This document shows, in pieces, positions 25,708 through 34,837 of a DNA stretch of 64,000 bases. The notes below the pieces were generated by a model. The model had not been told where the DNA came from and ran no database searches. It saw only the letters and a list, made by a program, of their open reading frames with translations. This stretch comes from Pedobacter sp. (lineage in GTDB: Bacteria > Bacteroidota > Bacteroidia > Sphingobacteriales > Sphingobacteriaceae), in assembly GCA_008015505.1 (NCBI GenBank), contig SSFR01000019.1, forward strand, positions 1 to 64,000, in the 5' to 3' direction. Made by a program: the position numbers and the translations under genes. The first letter of the stretch is position 1, and every line of letters starts with the position of its first letter.

Positions 25708-25884
25708 CTATGAAGTTGTTTTGCTATCATTTTTTTTCTTACTAATAAGAAAAAAACCAACCAAAGTTGCTACTCCAAATAATGGGGCTATAACAACAAT
25801 AGCGCTAACTGCTACACCACCATTATAATTTTTCATTTCTGTAGGGTGCATCTTTTGCATACCTAATAGTTCTAAATTTTTCAT
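25708..25884 (-). CDS. Double-glycine leader peptide 3 (membrane-active-like)
   Basis: 58 residues: leader MKNLELLGMQKMHPTEMKNY, NGG ends in Gly-Gly (residues 22-23). The mature 35 residues contain one long hydrophobic stretch (VAVSAIVVIAPLFGVATLVG, FFLI) and a Lys-rich tail SKKKNDSKTTS, so it looks like a single membrane-spanning peptide with a charged end. It matches peptides 1 and 2 in leader layout. It is the first of the three in transcription order; a 6-bp leader hairpin (TCGCAG/CTGCGA, 25918-25944) lies upstream. Confidence 0.68.
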   Translation of the reverse strand: MKNLELLGMQKMHPTEMKNYNGGVAVSAIVVIAPLFGVATLVGFFLISKKKNDSKTTS

Positions 25885-26033
25885 TTTGAATTATTTATAA
25901 TGAATAATTAATGAATCTCGCAGACCATTTTATTTCCCCTGCGATTGTAAAATTGACCTACCATTAAAACTTTCTCTTTTATTAATTATTATAATAAATA
26001 ATAAATTTTAAAGAAAAATAAATACCAATATAT

Positions 26034-26070
26034 TTAGTTAATAAATTTTTATTATAAATTTATTAACTAA
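26034..26070. repeat. Perfect 15-bp AT-rich palindrome upstream of the leader-peptide genes
   Basis: TTAGTTAATAAATTT at 26034-26048 is exactly reverse-complementary to AAATTTATTAACTAA at 26056-26070 around a seven-base loop. It lies between leucine dehydrogenase and peptide 3. It could be an operator for the peptide genes or the terminator of the dehydrogenase transcript; it has no GC core or clear T-run on the minus strand, which favours an operator. Confidence 0.6.
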
Positions 26071-26170
26071 TAGTTTTTATTTAAGAACATTGAAACGAAG
26101 GTCTCAGTATTAATCAGTAGTGAATGAAAAAGTAAGGTTTAACGAAATCCAAATACGTGATCAGTACTGG

Positions 26171-26199
26171 AAAGACGAGTGGTAATTTAATTCGTCTTT
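26171..26199. other. Hairpin overlapping the 3' end of leucine dehydrogenase
   Basis: AAAGACGA (26171-26178) pairs with TCGTCTTT (26192-26199), followed on the plus strand by ATTTTTTT. On the plus strand this resembles an intrinsic terminator; no plus-strand gene precedes it, so it may act as an antisense stop or as a 3' end for the dehydrogenase mRNA. Confidence 0.4.
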
Positions 26200-27272
26200 A
26201 TTTTTTTGATATCTGCAATACGTTTCTCAGCAATTTGATTAGCAGCAACATAAGTTGGAATACTTTCAGATTTTGATTTTTTCAAAACTCCGCGAGTCAT
26301 TTCATAAATATTTTCAGCTAGCTGTATAGTGCGCTCTTTGCTGTACCCAACAATTTCAGAGTAGGAGTTGATCAACCCCCCGGCATTAATCAAATAATCG
26401 GGAGCATATAGAATATCTTTTTCTAGCAATAACTTTCCGTGCTCCTCTTCATCTGCCAACTGATTATTGGCTGCACCTGCAATGATAGCACACTTCAGCT
26501 TATTTATGGTTAGAGTATTGATTGTTGAACCTAAAGCACAGGGAGCATACACATCCACATCTAAATTATAGATATCAGAATTAGATACCATTTCTGCTTT
26601 ATATTTCTTAGCCACTTGAATTAAGCGCTCCTCATTAATATCACTGACATACACTTTCACATTTTCTTTCCGAAGTAAACGAACCAAACACTCTCCTACC
26701 TGCCCAACTCCCTGTACGGCAACAGATCTACCTGCCAATGCATCATTTCCGAAGAGCTCCTTGGCACACGCCCTTATTCCAAAATAAACCCCAATAGCTG
26801 TAATCGGTGCTGGATTACCACTCCCTCCTATTTCTATAGGTACTCCTGTAACGTGCTTAGTCTCGGAACGGATATATTCCATATCCTTTTGGCTAGTCCC
26901 TACATCGGTGGCCGTAATAAATAGACCATTTAAATTTTCTATGAAGCGCCCATAGCGCCGCATCATCACCTCGGTCTTGTCAGTTCGACTATCTCCAATA
27001 ATAACAGCCTTTCCCCCGCCTAGATTCAAACCAGTAATGGCCGCTTTATACGTCATCCCTCTTGAGAGACGTAAGACATCCCGAAGTGCATCTGCTTCGG
27101 TCTTGTAGATCATCATTCTAGTCCCACCTAATGCTGGGCCCAAAGTAGTATCATGAATAGCAATAATAGCCCGCAAACTAGTCTCTTGATCATAACAAAA
27201 TAAAACACTCTGATGTCCAAAGCCAACTAATTGACTAAAAACAGTGTTATCTACTAAGGGGAACGATAGCAT
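26187..27272 (-). CDS. Leucine dehydrogenase (Glu/Leu/Phe/Val dehydrogenase family)
   Basis: 361 residues, normal for leucine dehydrogenases. The catalytic lysine region is GMTYKAAITGLNLGGGKAVI with GPALGGTRM before it, the NAD-binding motif is VAVQGVGQVGECLV, and APCALGSTIN and CAIIAGAANNQLAD follow. It reversibly deaminates branched-chain amino acids with NAD, feeding branched-chain fatty acid precursors typical of Bacteroidota. It is transcribed towards the peptide cluster but lies about 300 bases away. Confidence 0.92.
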   Translation of the reverse strand: MLSFPLVDNTVFSQLVGFGHQSVLFCYDQETSLRAIIAIHDTTLGPALGGTRMMIYKTEADALRDVLRLSRGMTYKAAITGLNLGGGKAVIIGDSRTDKTEVMMRRYGRFIENLNGLFITATDVGTSQKDMEYIRSETKHVTGVPIEIGGSGNPAPITAIGVYFGIRACAKELFGNDALAGRSVAVQGVGQVGECLVRLLRKENVKVYVSDINEERLIQVAKKYKAEMVSNSDIYNLDVDVYAPCALGSTINTLTINKLKCAIIAGAANNQLADEEEHGKLLLEKDILYAPDYLINAGGLINSYSEIVGYSKERTIQLAENIYEMTRGVLKKSKSESIPTYVAANQIAEKRIADIKKIKTN

Positions 27273-27431
27273 AACCTTTGGTTTTATCAGATCAGAATAT
27301 CAAAATAGACGATTAATCAACCCCCTCGTCCCTGCCCATGTTAAGAATCAAATTTAATTAAATAATTGATCTAATGAATTATATATTAAGTGTTTTATTT
27401 GTACTTTCGGCGTCACTCATCAATCATTCGT

Positions 27432-28328
27432 ATGATGATAAAAAATATTGCAGTTATTGGTTCGGGTACCATGGGTAATGGAATTGCACATACTTTTGCT
27501 CAGTTTGGATACCCCGTAAATTTGATTGATATTTCCGAATCCGCCCTACAAAAAGGAATGGCAATTATTGCCAAAAATTTGGATCGACAAGTTACCAAAG
27601 GAATTATTCAGGAACAAAATAAGGCTACTATTTTAAATCGCATTGCTACTCATACTGATCTAAAACCAGGTGTATATAATGCTGATCTGATCGTCGAAGC
27701 TGCCACAGAAGACATTAATCTAAAACTTAAGCTATTTAAAGACTTAGACCAGCTTTGTAAACCTGAGACCATTTTAGCATCAAATACCTCATCCATCTCT
27801 ATCACTAAAATTGCTGCTGTAACTAGTCGCACCAATCAGGTCATTGGCATGCATTTTATGAATCCGGTGCCTGTCATGAAGTTAGTAGAAGTCATCAGGG
27901 GCTATACTACTTCGGATGAAACAACCGCCATGATTATGAATCTGGCAACCAGTCTGAACAAAACGCCTGTCGAAGTACATGATTATCCAGGATTTGTGGC
28001 CAACCGGATCCTAATGCCCATGATCAATGAAGCCATTTATTGTCTCTACGAGGGTGTAGCAGGCATTAAAGAAATTGACGCGGTAATGAAACTGGGTATG
28101 GCTCATCCCATGGGTCCACTAGAATTAGCTGATTTTATTGGATTGGATGTCTGCTTGGCTATTTTAAATGTGCTTTACGAGGGCTTTAAAAATCCAAAAT
28201 ATGCCCCTTGCCCACTCTTAGTAAACATGGTCACAGCGGGGAATAAAGGGATTAAATCGGGAAAAGGGTTTTATGAGTATAATAGTGGAGTAAAGGAAAT
28301 GAGAGAGAAGATAATGAAAAATGTGTAG
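27432..28328 (+). CDS. hbd: 3-hydroxybutyryl-CoA dehydrogenase
   Basis: 298 residues from ATG 27432 (or the next ATG); earlier in-frame starts add a non-conserved tail. The NAD motif is IAVIGSGTMGNGIAHTFAQF, followed by the catalytic segment IGMHFMNPVPVMKLVEVI (His and Asn) and PGFVANRILMPMINEA at the domain junction. The end GIKSGKGFYEYN is typical. It oxidises 3-hydroxyacyl-CoA with NAD in short-chain fatty acid metabolism. TACTTTCG at 27412-27419 is a one-mismatch -7 box. Confidence 0.95.
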   Translation: MMIKNIAVIGSGTMGNGIAHTFAQFGYPVNLIDISESALQKGMAIIAKNLDRQVTKGIIQEQNKATILNRIATHTDLKPGVYNADLIVEAATEDINLKLKLFKDLDQLCKPETILASNTSSISITKIAAVTSRTNQVIGMHFMNPVPVMKLVEVIRGYTTSDETTAMIMNLATSLNKTPVEVHDYPGFVANRILMPMINEAIYCLYEGVAGIKEIDAVMKLGMAHPMGPLELADFIGLDVCLAILNVLYEGFKNPKYAPCPLLVNMVTAGNKGIKSGKGFYEYNSGVKEMREKIMKNV

Positions 28329-28415
28329 ATAATCACTATCTAGCAAAGAAAGTCATAGCATAATTTTATTCACCAGATAAATACACCCTCATTACACCTT
28401 AGAGTATAGATAGAT

Positions 28416-29414
28416 ATGGATTTAAAAGGTAAACGAGTCTTAGTAACAGGAGCAGACGGTTTTATTGGTAGTCATTTGGTTGAGAGGTTATTAGAGGAAG
28501 GTGCCGATGTAAAAGCATTTGTTTGTTATAATTCTTTCAATACTTGGGGGTGGATCGATACGTTTTCAGCTGATCAATTAGATAAAGTAGAGATTTTTTC
28601 AGGAGATATACGTGATCCCAATGGAACAAGAGAGGCAATGAAGAAAATAGATATTGTTTTTCACTTAGCCGCACTAATTGCAATCCCTTTTAGTTATCAT
28701 TCTCCAGACTCATATATCGATACCAATATAAAGGGAACTTTAAATGTTGTTCAAGCAGCTAGAGATTTAGATATAGAACGTATTTTAGTTACCTCCACCT
28801 CTGAAGTATACGGCACAGCTCAACACATACCTATTGATGAAAAACATGCCAGGCAGCCACAGTCTCCCTATTCAGCGTCAAAAATTGGAGCAGATTGTAT
28901 TGCTGAATCTTTTCATAAAAGTTTCAATCTTCCTGTAACCATTATTAGACCATTCAACACATATGGTCCCAGGCAGTCAGCTAGAGCCATTATACCAACT
29001 ATAATCACTCAGCTTCTCAATGGTATTGAAGAAATTAAATTAGGAGAACTAACGCCAACACGAGATTTGCTTTATGTGAAAGATACCGTTAATGGTTTCG
29101 TAGAAATTGCTAAATGCGATCAGTTGATTGGTCAGGATTGTAATATTGCGACACAGTCCGAGATCACCATGGAGGGTTTAGCATATGAACTAATTCAACA
29201 AATAAACCCTAATGCGTCTATTACTATAGATCAACAGCGTTTACGGCCAGAAAAATCGGAAGTTTTTAGACTGTGTGGTTCTAATAAAAAAATTAAACAA
29301 TACACTCCATGGGTTCCTCAATACACTTTAAAAAGTGGACTATCAGAAACAATAACGTGGTTTAAAAATCCTGAAAATTTAAAACAATATAAAGCCCATA
29401 TATACAACCTATAG
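28416..29414 (+). CDS. legB: UDP-sugar 4,6-dehydratase LegB-like (first gene of the legionaminate locus)
   Basis: 332 residues. SDR glycine motif KRVLVTGADGFIGSHLVERL, then VFHLAALIAIPFSYHSP, TSTSEVYGTAQ and the catalytic YSASKIGADCIAE (Tyr and Lys). The sequence FNTYGPRQSARAIIPTII is typical of LegB-type NAD-dependent 4,6-dehydratases, which convert the UDP/GDP-GlcNAc-type substrate to a 4-keto-6-deoxy intermediate. The stop codon shares one base with the GTG start of the next gene. Position before LegC, LegI, LegG and LegF supports the role. Confidence 0.88.
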   Translation: MDLKGKRVLVTGADGFIGSHLVERLLEEGADVKAFVCYNSFNTWGWIDTFSADQLDKVEIFSGDIRDPNGTREAMKKIDIVFHLAALIAIPFSYHSPDSYIDTNIKGTLNVVQAARDLDIERILVTSTSEVYGTAQHIPIDEKHARQPQSPYSASKIGADCIAESFHKSFNLPVTIIRPFNTYGPRQSARAIIPTIITQLLNGIEEIKLGELTPTRDLLYVKDTVNGFVEIAKCDQLIGQDCNIATQSEITMEGLAYELIQQINPNASITIDQQRLRPEKSEVFRLCGSNKKIKQYTPWVPQYTLKSGLSETITWFKNPENLKQYKAHIYNL

Positions 29415-30622
29415 TGCGAGCCTGTTTTCAAAATATTCTAGATTTTATTAAATCTAAATTTCCTGGACAAAATCACGTGCCACTACATGCGCCTATTTTT
29501 CAAGGAAATGAACGAAAATATGTTTTGAATGCCATCGACTCTACATTCGTCTCCTCAGTGGGCGCTTATGTAAATCGATTCGAGGCAATGATGTGTGAAA
29601 TTACGGGTGCTAATCATGCCATTGCTATTGTCAATGGAACCAATGCGCTACACATGGCCCTACTTTTAGCAAATGTTCAACCAGAAGATGAAGTACTTTC
29701 ACAAAGTATAACATTTATCGCCACCTGTAATGCCATCAGCTATATTGGTGCATATCCTGTTTTTATAGATATTGATCGTGATACCTTAGGGCTTTCACCA
29801 GAATCCTTGCAGCATTTTTTAAATAATCATGCTGAAAGAAAATCTGATGGATTTACTTATAATAAACAAACAGGGAAACGAATTAAAGCTTGTGTACCGA
29901 TGCATACTTTTGGCTTTCCGTGCCGCATTGATGACATTGCTACCATTTGTAGTCAGTGGAATATTACACTTGTAGAAGATGCTGCAGAATCTATCGGTAG
30001 TTTTTATAAAGGGAAACATACTGGAACATTTGGCAAAATTGGAGCATTTAGCTTTAATGGAAATAAAACCGTCACCGCTGGAGGAGGGGGTGCTTTAATT
30101 ACCAATGATGAAACACTAGCTAAAAGAGCAAAACACCTAACGACCCAGGCTAAGGTTCCTCATCCTTGGGCTTTTGTCCATGATGAAGTAGGTTATAATT
30201 ATCGCATGCCCAATCTCAATGCTGCTTTAGCCTGTGCTCAGTTAGAGCAACTCGATCTATTTATAGATAATAAAAGAGATCTAGCATCTTCATATCAATC
30301 ATTCTTTGAACGACAACAAACGCCTTATGTTCGAGAGATTGATCAAGCAAAAGCCAATTACTGGTTGAACTGCATCTTGTTAAAGGATAAAAATGAACGT
30401 GACGCTTTTTTAAAATTTACCAATGAAAATGACGTAATGACTAGGCCAGCCTGGGAACTCATGCATCGACTTTCTATGTTTAATTATCCTTCTAAGACAG
30501 ATCTATCAAACAGTGAGTGGATAGCAGATCGGCTAGTTAATATTCCTAGTAGTGTTAGAATACCCCTAAAAAATACCAAAACAGGTACAAGAGATAGCCA
30601 AACATCATGTCAAACAAGATAA
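29414..30622 (+). CDS. legC: LegC-type PLP aminotransferase
   Basis: 402 residues, starting at GTG 29414 that overlaps the legB stop by one base. DegT/DnrJ/EryC1 fold: HVPLHAPIFQGNERKYVLNA, NGTNALHMALLLANV, FIATCNAISYIGAYPVFIDI, VEDAAESIGSFYKG and the PLP lysine in AFSFNGNKTVTAGGGGAL. It would aminate the 4-keto sugar from LegB to form the bacillosamine-type intermediate. The C-terminus overlaps the ATP-grasp gene by 16 bases; its last ~25 residues look unconserved. Confidence 0.87.
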   Translation: MRACFQNILDFIKSKFPGQNHVPLHAPIFQGNERKYVLNAIDSTFVSSVGAYVNRFEAMMCEITGANHAIAIVNGTNALHMALLLANVQPEDEVLSQSITFIATCNAISYIGAYPVFIDIDRDTLGLSPESLQHFLNNHAERKSDGFTYNKQTGKRIKACVPMHTFGFPCRIDDIATICSQWNITLVEDAAESIGSFYKGKHTGTFGKIGAFSFNGNKTVTAGGGGALITNDETLAKRAKHLTTQAKVPHPWAFVHDEVGYNYRMPNLNAALACAQLEQLDLFIDNKRDLASSYQSFFERQQTPYVREIDQAKANYWLNCILLKDKNERDAFLKFTNENDVMTRPAWELMHRLSMFNYPSKTDLSNSEWIADRLVNIPSSVRIPLKNTKTGTRDSQTSCQTR

Positions 30623-31554
30623 ACGTACTGTTTTTAGGCGGAGCCAAGCGAGTTTCATTGGCAGAACTATTCATCAAAGCAGGAGAAAAGCATGGAAAAA
30701 ATATTTCTATATTTTCCTATGAATTAGATCCATTTGTTCCCATTGCTTCAATAGGTAAAGTTGTTATAGGATTAAAATGGCATGACGCAAATATTATAAA
30801 TCATTTGAGTGAAATAGTTAAAGAACACCATATACACATCATCCTACCCTTTGTAGATGGTGCAACATTAATAGCGGCACGATTGAAAGAGATGCTAAAA
30901 GATATTTTTATCCCTGTGTCTAGTGAAGCTACCTGTACTATCATGTTCGATAAGGTCACATCCAACCAATGGTTCCAAAAACATCAAATTCCAGTTCCAG
31001 GTAATGACGGAAAATATCCTCTGATTGCCAAACCCCGTAAAGGATCAGCTTCCAAAGGTTTGGTCATTATTTCTAACAAAGAAGACTTGAATAACTTTCA
31101 GCTCAACTTTGATGAAAAAGATTTTTTAATTCAAAACTATTTGACCGCCGACGAATACACTGTAGATGCTTATGTCTCAAAAGAAGGAAAAGTATTATCG
31201 GCTGTTCCCCGCAAGCGAATAGAAGTAACCTCTGGGGAGGCAACTAAATCGGTTACAGTTAAAGATCAAGAGATTATTAATTTGTCTAAACATATTTTGT
31301 CACTTGCTGATTTTCAAGGCCCAATTACCCTGCAGTTCCTTCGGGAAAAGAAAACAAATAACTTATATATGATGGAAATCAATCCGCGATTTGGAGGGGG
31401 GGTTACCACTTCAATTAGAGCTGGAGCTGATTCTACCCAAATGTTACTAAGCGAATATTTACAAAAGCCCCTAAAAGTCATCGACGATTGGGAAGAAAAT
31501 CTAATCATGACCAGAGCCTTTAGAGAATTCTTTTATCATGCAAATAATCATTGA
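30607..31554 (+). CDS. ATP-grasp ligase in the legionaminate locus
   Basis: 315 residues. An N-terminal Rossmann-like part (INVLFLGGAKRVSLAELFIK) is followed by an ATP-grasp domain: YPLIAKPRKGSASKGLVII (ATP-binding lysines), QNYLTADEYTVDAYVSKEG and the metal-binding LYMMEINPRFGGGVTTSI. Carbamoyl-phosphate-synthase-like ATP-grasp enzymes join a carboxylate to an amine through an acyl-phosphate. It overlaps legC and the HAD gene. With no LegH acetyltransferase visible, it may acylate the amino-sugar with an unknown carboxylate; that role is hypothetical. A seven-G tract lies at 31396-31402. Confidence 0.8.
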   Translation: MSNKINVLFLGGAKRVSLAELFIKAGEKHGKNISIFSYELDPFVPIASIGKVVIGLKWHDANIINHLSEIVKEHHIHIILPFVDGATLIAARLKEMLKDIFIPVSSEATCTIMFDKVTSNQWFQKHQIPVPGNDGKYPLIAKPRKGSASKGLVIISNKEDLNNFQLNFDEKDFLIQNYLTADEYTVDAYVSKEGKVLSAVPRKRIEVTSGEATKSVTVKDQEIINLSKHILSLADFQGPITLQFLREKKTNNLYMMEINPRFGGGVTTSIRAGADSTQMLLSEYLQKPLKVIDDWEENLIMTRAFREFFYHANNH

Positions 31555-31843
31555 TCTGGATGGTACTATATGTACCGAAGAGAAAACCTACAGTCGTAGT
31601 TTGGCCAAACTCAACGAAGGTGCCAAAGAAAATATAAACGCTTTGTATGAACAAGGGCATACGATCATTATTTATTCTGCCCGAACTTGGATGGAGTTCG
31701 AAATGACTACTCATTGGCTTAAAACCAATGAAATTAAATATCACCAATTAATTTTGGGAAAACCTATAGGAGATGTATGGATAGATGACCGAGCCATTTC
31801 ATTTAAGGGTTGGGATCAAGTTATGAATGAGCTAAAAATATAG
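31538..31843 (+). CDS. Small HAD-family phosphatase-like protein
   Basis: 101 residues. The HAD motif I is IIIDLDGTICTEE near the N-terminus; IIYSARTWMEFE resembles motif II, and the last Asp pair (VWIDDRAISF) is motif IV. It is short, with no cap domain, like capsule-locus HAD proteins. It overlaps the ATP-grasp gene by 17 bases, so the two are translationally coupled and likely act on the same product, perhaps dephosphorylating a sugar intermediate. Substrate unknown. Confidence 0.75.
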   Translation: MQIIIDLDGTICTEEKTYSRSLAKLNEGAKENINALYEQGHTIIIYSARTWMEFEMTTHWLKTNEIKYHQLILGKPIGDVWIDDRAISFKGWDQVMNELKI

Positions 31844-31857
31844 AAAAACAACTTTTG

Positions 31858-32883
31858 ATGACAAATAACAAAGTACTAATCATAGCCGAAGCAGGTGTAA
31901 ATCATAATGGAAATTATGACTTAGCTATTCAAATGATAGATATAGCTAAAGAAGCTGGTGTAGATGTGATCAAATTCCAAACAGCCATACCGGAGCTGGT
32001 CATGTCGGCACATACTGAAAAAGCCGCTTATCAAAAGGTAAACACAGGTGAAGGAGAGTCCCAGTTAGAGATGTCAAAAAGAATTCATCTTCCATTATCT
32101 GCGTATGCTGATTTAAAAAAATATTGCGAACAAAAAAAAATTCAATTTTTATCCACTCCCTTTGATTTACCTTCTGTAGAATTACTTTTTGAATTAGGGC
32201 AGCCTATATTTAAAATTCCCTCCGGTGAAATCACCAATTTACCTTATTTGCGTCAAATAGGCTCATACAAAAAACAAATCATACTTTCTACTGGTATGGC
32301 CATAATACCTGAAATTGCCCAAGCAATACATCTCCTAGTAGAAGCAGGAACCCCAAAAGAGAATATCACGGTGCTGCACTGTACTACTGACTACCCAACT
32401 TCTATGGAGGATGTGAATTTACGTGCTATGCTAACCATAAAGAATGAATTAAATGTAAAGGTTGGATACTCAGATCATACTCTAGGTATAGAAATACCCA
32501 TTGCAGCAGTAGCTCTGGGTGCTACCGTCATTGAAAAACATTTTACATTGAATAGAAGCATGGAAGGCCCAGACCATCAAGCAAGCTTAGAGCCTCATGA
32601 ACTAAAGATTATGGTCCAAGCAATTAGAAATGTAGAATTAGCTATGGGAACTGGGGAAAAAGTGCCAACTAAAGTAGAAATGGAGAATCGCTTAATAGTC
32701 CGAAAAAGTATTCACACTGCACGAAGTCTACCCAAAGGACATATTATCACAGAAGCCGACTTAATTATGAAAAGACCCGGGAACGGCATTAGTCCAATGC
32801 TAGTAGACAAAATTATTGGTAAAATAACTAACCAAAAATTGCTAAAAGATCATTTATTAACACCACAAGACTTAGAAGGATGA
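31858..32883 (+). CDS. legI: Legionaminic/sialic acid synthase (NeuB family)
   Basis: 341 residues from ATG 31858 (an in-frame TTG lies one codon upstream). VLIIAEAGVNHNGNYDLAIQ, DVIKFQTAIPELVMS, STPFDLPSVELL, IFKIPSGEITNLPYLR, VLHCTTDYPT and VGYSDHTLGIEIPIAAVALG are NeuB signatures. A C-terminal SAF (antifreeze-like) domain follows (RSLPKGHIITEADLIMKRPG). It condenses PEP with a 6-carbon diamino sugar to give a 9-carbon nonulosonate. Its stop overlaps the start of the LegG-like gene by four bases. Confidence 0.95.
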   Translation: MTNNKVLIIAEAGVNHNGNYDLAIQMIDIAKEAGVDVIKFQTAIPELVMSAHTEKAAYQKVNTGEGESQLEMSKRIHLPLSAYADLKKYCEQKKIQFLSTPFDLPSVELLFELGQPIFKIPSGEITNLPYLRQIGSYKKQIILSTGMAIIPEIAQAIHLLVEAGTPKENITVLHCTTDYPTSMEDVNLRAMLTIKNELNVKVGYSDHTLGIEIPIAAVALGATVIEKHFTLNRSMEGPDHQASLEPHELKIMVQAIRNVELAMGTGEKVPTKVEMENRLIVRKSIHTARSLPKGHIITEADLIMKRPGNGISPMLVDKIIGKITNQKLLKDHLLTPQDLEG

Positions 32884-34091
32884 TTCATCGAAAAATATGT
32901 GTTATCACTGGCACAAGGGCTGAGTATGGTATACTATATTGGACTATTAAAGAATTAAAAAACTCACAAAATATTGACTTGCAAATCATAGCAACCGGAA
33001 CCCACTTATCTCCTGAGTTTGGCCTAACCTATAAAGAAATCGAAGAAGATGGGTTTTTCATTAATAAAAAGATAGAAATAGTTTTATCCTCAGATACCCC
33101 CATAGGTATCTCAAAATCTATGGGTTTAGGTCTTATCAGCTTTGCAGAGGCTTTCGATGATTTAAAACCAGATATCATCTTAATTCTAGGTGATCGATAT
33201 GAGATGCTTGCTGCAGCATCTGCGGCAATGGTCTCTCGAATTCCCATTGCACATTGCCATGGAGGTGAGGCCACAGAAGGAGTAATAGATGAAGCAATAA
33301 GGCATTCTATTACCAAAATGTCTCATATTCACTTTGCTGCAACTAATATATACCGGGACAAAATTATACAACTAGGCGAACAACCACAAAATGTATTTAA
33401 TGTTGGTGGGCTGGGTGTAGAAAACACTCAAAGATTGTCACTACTTAAGAGAGAAGAACTCGAAAATAGTATAAACTTTAAATTGGGCCGCTATAATATA
33501 CTAGTCACTTTTCATCCAGTAACTCTTGATGCACAATCTTCCGGGGTACAAATAGAAGCATTACTGCTAGCATTAAATGAATTTCCAGAGTTAAATATTA
33601 TTTTCACTATGCCTAACTCAGATACAGATAGTCGGATCATTATTAGTAGAATAAATGATTTTGTATCTAAAAACCCATCAAAACGTACTCTTTATAGTTC
33701 ATTGGGCAAACTTCGTTATCTATCTGCCTTACAATTCATGGACTTTGTCATAGGCAACTCCTCTAGTGGATTAGCTGAAGTACCATCTTTCAAGATTCCA
33801 ACAATCAATATCGGAGACCGACAGAAAGGTAGACTTAAATCAACATCCGTAATTGATTGTGCTCCACAGTTTGACTCTATTAAAGCTGCTATTAAAAAAG
33901 CTATGAGTAGCGAATTTAAAAAACTAGCAAACTCTACTATCAATCCTTATGGTGATGGCATGGCCTCAAAAAAAATCGTAGATATTTTATCTAAAATAAA
34001 TATTGAAGATATACTCAAAAAAAGGTTCTATGACATAAAAATGGATCACAACAGCTCAATTAATAACACTACAAAAGAAGTTATTATTTAG
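32880..34091 (+). CDS. legG: UDP-GlcNAc-type 2-epimerase, hydrolysing (LegG/NeuC family)
   Basis: 403 residues. KICVITGTRAEYGILYWTIK, the segment IILILGDRYEMLAAASAAMV, IAHCHGGEATEGVIDEAIRH and VIGNSSSGLAEVPSFKIPTI are conserved NeuC/WecB-superfamily features. It would hydrolyse and epimerise the UDP/GDP-diacetamido sugar to the 6-carbon substrate of the synthase LegI encoded just before, with which it overlaps by four bases. The C-terminal ~40 residues are Lys/Asn-rich and less conserved. Confidence 0.9.
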   Translation: MIHRKICVITGTRAEYGILYWTIKELKNSQNIDLQIIATGTHLSPEFGLTYKEIEEDGFFINKKIEIVLSSDTPIGISKSMGLGLISFAEAFDDLKPDIILILGDRYEMLAAASAAMVSRIPIAHCHGGEATEGVIDEAIRHSITKMSHIHFAATNIYRDKIIQLGEQPQNVFNVGGLGVENTQRLSLLKREELENSINFKLGRYNILVTFHPVTLDAQSSGVQIEALLLALNEFPELNIIFTMPNSDTDSRIIISRINDFVSKNPSKRTLYSSLGKLRYLSALQFMDFVIGNSSSGLAEVPSFKIPTINIGDRQKGRLKSTSVIDCAPQFDSIKAAIKKAMSSEFKKLANSTINPYGDGMASKKIVDILSKINIEDILKKRFYDIKMDHNSSINNTTKEVII

Positions 34092-34573
34092 CCTTGCTTT
34101 ACTCAAAATCTTATATCCACTAATAAAAAAACACCATGATTTAAAGATGCTTCAAAAAATTCTAAATGAATAACACTAAAGAGGCTGTTTAAAGTTTAGA
34201 CAGCCTGTTACAGCTCAAATAGACCCATATCCTATCTAAGAAATAAATCCCATAGCTCTATATAGAGGGCGTCCATAAAAATATCGAATGAATAAAGTAT
34301 ACCCCAAGTAACCTAAAGGTTATTTTTAAGTTTTATGTATATGTATATGACAATTTTATTCAATGAAAAAATTGACTTTATGTAGGCGCTCACATAGATT
34401 ACATGTCCAAATGTATCAAAATATGGACATCTACTATCTCCTCTGAAAAGATTCCGCAAAATATTGAGCCCGGAAAAGCATTAAGTATTAATGAGTCAAC
34501 CCGATCTATTTTGGAGGTGATTTAAAGTTTTTGATTTATTCTTACTATATCGAAGAAACGAGTTGTTTAAAAC
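34092..34573. other. Non-coding gap with hairpins inside the legionaminate locus
   Basis: This 482-base gap breaks an otherwise overlapping operon. It contains AGGCTGT/ACAGCCT arms at 34182-34206, resembling an insertion-sequence end, and a weak terminator-like stem TAACC/GGTTA plus TTTTT at 34309-34327. A plus-strand stretch (MSKCIKIWTSTISSEKIPQN..., ending near 34525) could be a remnant of coding sequence. I cannot name it. The gap suggests past insertion or deletion. Confidence 0.4.
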
Positions 34574-34837
34574 ATGAATAAAAACGAAAAAATGCGCTCA
34601 TTTTTAACAAAAAACTTCCCCTTCTACTTTGGAGACAGCTGGAGTGAGGCTATAGATGCGTGCGATATTAAAGTTTTAAATCACCTCATATTCTATTTCA
34701 AGAGGCCTGTCAAAGAAACTAGTATTTTTTGGGCAGCTATTAAACCTGTCACCATCCGCAGAAATTTTGCCAAATTACTCACTTCAAAACACTGCCCTTA
34801 TGAAAAACAACACTATAATTATATCGTCACATCCTGA
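34574..34837 (+). CDS. Doubtful 87-residue ORF
   Basis: The ORF MNKNEKMRSFLTKNFPFYFG ... SIFWAAIKPVTIRRNFAKLL overlaps the deacetylase pseudogene start by 38 bases in another frame. It has no recognisable motif. It could be a real short gene, or the remains of one disrupted with its neighbour. I give it low weight. Confidence 0.25.
   Translation: MNKNEKMRSFLTKNFPFYFGDSWSEAIDACDIKVLNHLIFYFKRPVKETSIFWAAIKPVTIRRNFAKLLTSKHCPYEKQHYNYIVTS

Noticed and set aside
34182..34206. AGGCTGT/ACAGCCT hairpin looking like an insertion-sequence end
   Set aside because: No partner end or transposase nearby, and no T-run for a terminator.
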